Below, in pieces: positions 25,146 to 26,251 of a DNA stretch of 26,251 nt (position 1 is the stretch's first letter; each line of letters starts with the position of its first letter). The notes under the pieces were generated by a model, which searched no databases, had not been told where the DNA came from, and was given only the letters and a program-made list of their open reading frames with translations. The DNA is taken from positions 1 through 26,251 of the forward strand of contig JAEZGQ010000003.1 in assembly GCA_023416895.1 (NCBI GenBank), in the 5' to 3' direction. The position numbers and the translations under genes were made by a program. Source of the DNA: Bacillota bacterium. GTDB taxonomy: Bacteria > Bacillota > Clostridia > Christensenellales > CAG-138.

Positions 25146-26228
25146 TTAGCTGCGCCTCCTTGAGCAAAGTTGAATGAACGTTTGCGTATCATGCGCGCGG
25201 TTTAAGGCATCCTCATAGGTGATGCGCTTACTCATATAAAGCGATGCAAGAGAGCTATCCATGGTTTGCTGGCCCTCGTTGCCGCCGGTTTGCAAAATGG
25301 TGTTGATTTGGTATGGTTTGCCCTCGCGGATGAGGTTTCTTATAGCGGGGTTGACGATCATGACCTCGCAGGCAAGCGCAAGCGTTTGATCCTCACCGGG
25401 CACAAGCTGCTGGGACACCACGCCCTCGAGCACCGCTGCGAGCTGCGCACGCACCTGCTGCTGCTGGTCGTGCGGGAAAGCGTCGAAAATACGGTTGACC
25501 GTTTTTGCAGCGCCCTGCGTGTGGAGGGTGGAAAGCACCAAATGCCCCGTTTCCGCCGCGGTAAGCGCCACGTCGATGGTTTCCGGGTCGCGCATTTCGC
25601 CAACCAAGATAACGTCCGGATCCTCGCGCAGTGCCGCGCGAAGCGCGGTTGCGAACGAGCGCGTATCCCAACCCACCTCGCGCTGGTTTACAAGGCTCAT
25701 TTTATGCTTGTGAAGGTACTCGATGGGGTCTTCGATGGTGATGATGTGACAGCGGCGCTTTGTGTTGATGCTGTCAATAAGCGAGGCAAGCGTTGTGGAC
25801 TTGCCGCTTCCAGTCGGGCCGGTTGCAAGCACAAGGCCGCTCTTTTTATCCGCAAGCGCACGCACCGTTGCCGGTATGCCGAGCTTTTCCGCCGAGGGTA
25901 TGGTGAACGGCAGCGAGCGAATGGAAAGCGAATAGCTGCCGCGCTGACGGAAGATGTTGGCGCGGAAGCGCCCGTAGCCCGGCAAAGAAAACGAAAAATC
26001 CACCTCGCCCTGCTCATGCAGTACCTCAAAGCGCATTTCGTTGACGCAGGATTCCACAAGCGACTGCGTATCCTCCGGCTTTAACGGCTCGTATCCTTCC
26101 ACAGCGCGAAGCTGGGAATTGTAGCGGATCAGGGGAACCGAGCCTACGCTCAAATGCAAATCGGTCGCGTTCATGCGGCTTACGTACTCGAGAAGCGCCT
26201 CTAGCCGCAGGCCTTCAGTCTCTGGCAT
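25146..26228 (-). CDS. pilT: Type IV pilus retraction ATPase PilT
   Basis: The product is 360 aa, usual for PilT. The N-terminal PAS-like domain (about 1-110) is followed by the RecA-like ATPase core. Walker A is GPTGSGKST (137-145), the Asp box is ITIEDPIE (163-170), Walker B is DPDVILVGEMRD (203-214), and the His box is TGHLVLSTLHT (227-237). The sequence AIRNLIREGK near 305-315 is the signature separating PilT from PilB. It disassembles the pilus and drives twitching or pulling. The ATG at 26228 is preceded by GAGGA. The extension ATPase PilB is probably encoded beyond the right edge. Confidence 0.96.
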   Translation of the reverse strand: MPETEGLRLEALLEYVSRMNATDLHLSVGSVPLIRYNSQLRAVEGYEPLKPEDTQSLVESCVNEMRFEVLHEQGEVDFSFSLPGYGRFRANIFRQRGSYSLSIRSLPFTIPSAEKLGIPATVRALADKKSGLVLATGPTGSGKSTTLASLIDSINTKRRCHIITIEDPIEYLHKHKMSLVNQREVGWDTRSFATALRAALREDPDVILVGEMRDPETIDVALTAAETGHLVLSTLHTQGAAKTVNRIFDAFPHDQQQQVRAQLAAVLEGVVSQQLVPGEDQTLALACEVMIVNPAIRNLIREGKPYQINTILQTGGNEGQQTMDSSLASLYMSKRITYEDALNRAHDTQTFIQLCSRRRS

Positions 26229-26251
26229 ATACCGTCCTCATCATTTCCTGT

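Noticed and set aside
25266..26084. Plus-strand open frame opposite pilT
   Set aside because: The Walker and His-box motifs lie on the minus strand; this frame is a shadow.
10933..26251. Possible type II secretion system rather than type IV pilus
   Set aside because: PilT with the AIRNLIRE signature and the PilM-PilN-PilO set are typical of pili, and no outer membrane is expected.
1..26251. CRISPR arrays, insertion sequences, phage genes
   Set aside because: No regularly spaced repeats, transposase, integrase or phage structural genes were seen.

Overview
The window reads as a chromosomal segment of an endospore-forming, moderately GC-rich member of the Bacillota, most likely class Clostridia. 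The evidence is an intact sporulation sigma factor K gene with its pro-sequence, an RNase J gene, strong Shine-Dalgarno sites, GTG/TTG starts and sigma-A type promoters. Family or genus cannot be fixed from sequence alone.

Positions 1-10900 hold housekeeping and sporulation genes. A tRNA-Leu(GAG) on the minus strand has a textbook promoter. A cysteine-rich unknown protein follows on the plus strand, with a possible mother-cell sporulation promoter. On the minus strand lie a PatA-like aminotransferase and a membrane-anchored VanW/G5 protein. A divergent intergenic region (4109-4501) then leads to a tight plus-strand operon: RNase J, a YheA/YlbF-family small protein, the transglycosylase MltG, and a U32-family RNA hydroxylase. 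The operon ends at a clear terminator and is followed by sigK with its own terminator and an AEC-family transporter.

Positions 10933-26251 are one long minus-strand block. Read in its own direction it is pilT, pilC, the major pilin, two further prepilins, pilM, pilN, pilO, a PilV-like prepilin, a giant PilX/GspK-like minor pilin, a secreted VWA protein, the prepilin peptidase, and a GH13 amylase lipoprotein. This is a nearly complete Gram-positive type IV pilus system; the extension ATPase PilB is not seen and probably lies just beyond the right edge.

The most interesting part is positions 13535-19574. The order PilV-like prepilin, PilX/GspK-like giant pilin without Glu5, and secreted VWA protein mirrors the pilV-pilW-pilX-pilY1 order of Gram-negative pilus tip operons. 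It may encode an undescribed Gram-positive pilus-tip adhesion module, with a VWA protein carried on a 781-residue beta-rich minor pilin. PilO also carries an extra C-terminal domain, which could replace the missing outer-membrane partners PilP and PilQ.
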